Of a DNA stretch of 64,000 nt, positions 63,452 to 64,000 are shown one piece after another. The DNA comes from REEB481 sp964586595 (GTDB lineage: Bacteria > Bacteroidota > Bacteroidia > NS11-12g > UBA955), in the NCBI GenBank assembly GCA_964586595.1, contig CAZPHB010000001.1:277315-341314 (forward strand). Direction: 5' to 3'. The notes under the pieces were generated by a model. That model saw nothing but the letters and a program-made list of their open reading frames with translations. It did no database searches and was not told the origin of the DNA. Each line of letters opens with the position of its first letter. Positions within the stretch are counted from its first letter, which is position 1. Both the position numbers and the translations under genes were made by a program.

Positions 63452-63459
63452 CAAAAATA
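63452..63459 (-). promoter_or_regulatory. Bacteroidota -7 box of the giant T9SS gene
   Basis: On the minus strand TATTTTTG matches TANNTTTG and ends 4 nt before the ATG at 63447. No clear TTG lies at the -33 position. Confidence 0.45.
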
Positions 63460-63637
63460 GGTAACAGATAGGGAGAAACTTTAGTTTGGCGGGCAGGAAT
63501 AATGCACGCATGAAAATCAAATCGGTTATATGAGCTAATGATGCGAAGGCTTCGTCTTCGTCATTGAAATAAAGATGACTGCATACCTGTAAACGCAAAG
63601 ACCGAATTCCGGAAAACCACAAACCCTACCAGTGTTT

Positions 63638-63655
63638 TGTACAACTAATTGTACG
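63638..63655. promoter_or_regulatory. Candidate YefM-YoeB operator
   Basis: TGTACA at 63638-63643 and TGTACG at 63650-63655 are hexamers spaced 12 bp centre to centre. They are joined by the perfect inverted repeat GTACAA-CTAA-TTGTAC (63639-63654). TGTACA cores at 12-bp spacing are described for the E. coli yefM-yoeB operator. The site lies 38 nt upstream of the antitoxin ATG. Confidence 0.6.
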
Positions 63656-63692
63656 TTTTTTTTGTGCATTTGATAAACCAAGTGCACCAAGT

Positions 63693-63941
63693 ATGAAAGC
63701 TATTTCCATTTCTACCCTGAGGAAAGACCTGAAAGCTTATTTTGATTTAGTTTCTAAGTCGATGGAAGTGATTATTATCCCCAGAAACAAAGAAGAAGAT
63801 GCCATTGTCATCATGTCTATCAAGGAATACAATGCACTCAAAGAAACAGAGCATCTGCTTTCAACCAAGGCCAATCAAAACCGATTATCCGAATCGCTCA
63901 ATCAGATGAACCAAGGTAAGGTGCGGAAGTTCGAACTTTGA
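63693..63941 (+). CDS. yefM: YefM/Phd family antitoxin
   Basis: Antitoxin of 82 residues of the Phd/YefM family. The N-terminal DNA-binding and dimerisation part reads ISISTLRKDLKAYFDLVSKS. It is followed by VIIIPRNKEEDAIVIMSIKE, and the toxin-neutralising helix reads YNALKETEHLLSTKANQNRL. YefM should bind the toxin and, with it, the operator upstream, repressing the locus. Length and motif order match E. coli YefM (about 83-92). The toxin gene starts 24 nt downstream and is cut by the window end. Confidence 0.9.
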   Translation: MKAISISTLRKDLKAYFDLVSKSMEVIIIPRNKEEDAIVIMSIKEYNALKETEHLLSTKANQNRLSESLNQMNQGKVRKFEL

Positions 63942-63965
63942 TTGGCCTCAGTACTTTGAGCGTTC

Positions 63966-64000
63966 ATGATTTTAGAATTTACTGACCACGCCTGGGATGA
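63966..64000 (+). CDS. yoeB: YoeB/Txe toxin, N-terminus only (cut by window edge)
   Basis: From an ATG at 63966 the frame reads MILEFTDHAWD to the window end, matching the start of YoeB/Txe ribosome-dependent mRNA endonucleases, which typically begin with a short strand and an AW(D/E)DY motif. An in-frame TGA at 63957-63959 rules out an earlier start. Only 11 codons are visible, so the identification rests on these residues and the adjacent YefM gene. The catalytic residues lie outside the window. Confidence 0.7.
   Translation, partial: MILEFTDHAWD

Noticed and set aside
63537..63565. Imperfect hairpin (AATGA-CGAAG arms with a 2-nt bulge) in the 63448-63692 intergenic region
   Set aside because: It lacks a T-run and is not adjacent to a gene end. 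The region holds no tRNA-like cloverleaf or frame I can support.

Overview
The window comes from a chromosome of a Bacteroidota bacterium with a base composition near 50% GC; I cannot place it to family. The assignment rests on several signs. Proteins end in type IX secretion sorting domains (type A at 24131-26641, type B / gliding-motility-associated at 33945-36062 and 60073-63447). There is a DUF5686 outer-membrane-type protein with a carboxypeptidase-like regulatory domain, an ExbB-ExbD-ExbD-TonB-PstS-TPR cluster, and GH3 and MiaE homologues. Promoters fit the Bacteroidota -7 consensus TANNTTTG, and Shine-Dalgarno sequences are scarce. Genes are tightly packed: no stretch above 300 bases lacks a gene, and many neighbours overlap by four bases (ATGA or TTGA). 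I see no rRNA or tRNA gene, insertion sequence, prophage or CRISPR array.

Layout. 1-13112: a truncated cyclophilin lipoprotein coupled to a YjbR protein; an exported MORN-repeat protein coupled to a uridine kinase; DUF5686 divergent from a very large TraB/GumN protein; a secreted propeller-like protein; the lipB-lemA-TPM-TPM operon; and yraN. 13177-19852: a 1005-residue TPR protein coupled to mazG, a metal-dependent repressor with a ZIP transporter, and a polytopic membrane protein. 19863-24010: a five-gene operon fabG-tatC-rpiB-GH3-miaE. 24131-33875: a large T9SS substrate, rarA, a DEAD-box helicase, a DnaE2-like polymerase and a DEDDy exonuclease. 33945-42548: a PKD T9SS type B protein, an M20 dipeptidase, the GNAT-hisS-hutH cluster, hsp20 and a small MazG-like pyrophosphohydrolase. 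42653-51685: a UvrD helicase-nuclease coupled to an exported protein and a sodium:solute symporter, then an inner-membrane protein with a MORN tail. 51888-59984: the TonB energisation cluster with a second, unanchored TonB C-terminal domain, a PstS-like lipoprotein, a TPR protein and a subtilase. 60073-64000: a giant IgGFc-binding-domain T9SS protein and, cut by the window end, a YefM-YoeB toxin-antitoxin locus with a recognisable operator.

Themes. One is the cell surface: TonB energisation, T9SS cargo, Tat and LemA/TPM. Another is genome maintenance: RarA, an error-prone-type polymerase, an exonuclease, a RecB-like helicase and two pyrophosphohydrolases. Most of the content is core or near-core; the clearest accessory locus is the toxin-antitoxin pair at the right edge. 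The less ordinary observations are regulatory. Seven loci carry -7 boxes only 4-7 nt before the start codon. A 25-bp direct repeat lies upstream of hsp20, a palindrome sits in the leader of the metal repressor, and an inverted repeat overlaps the exbB promoter. Among proteins, the secreted TonB C-terminal domain with no membrane anchor stands out.
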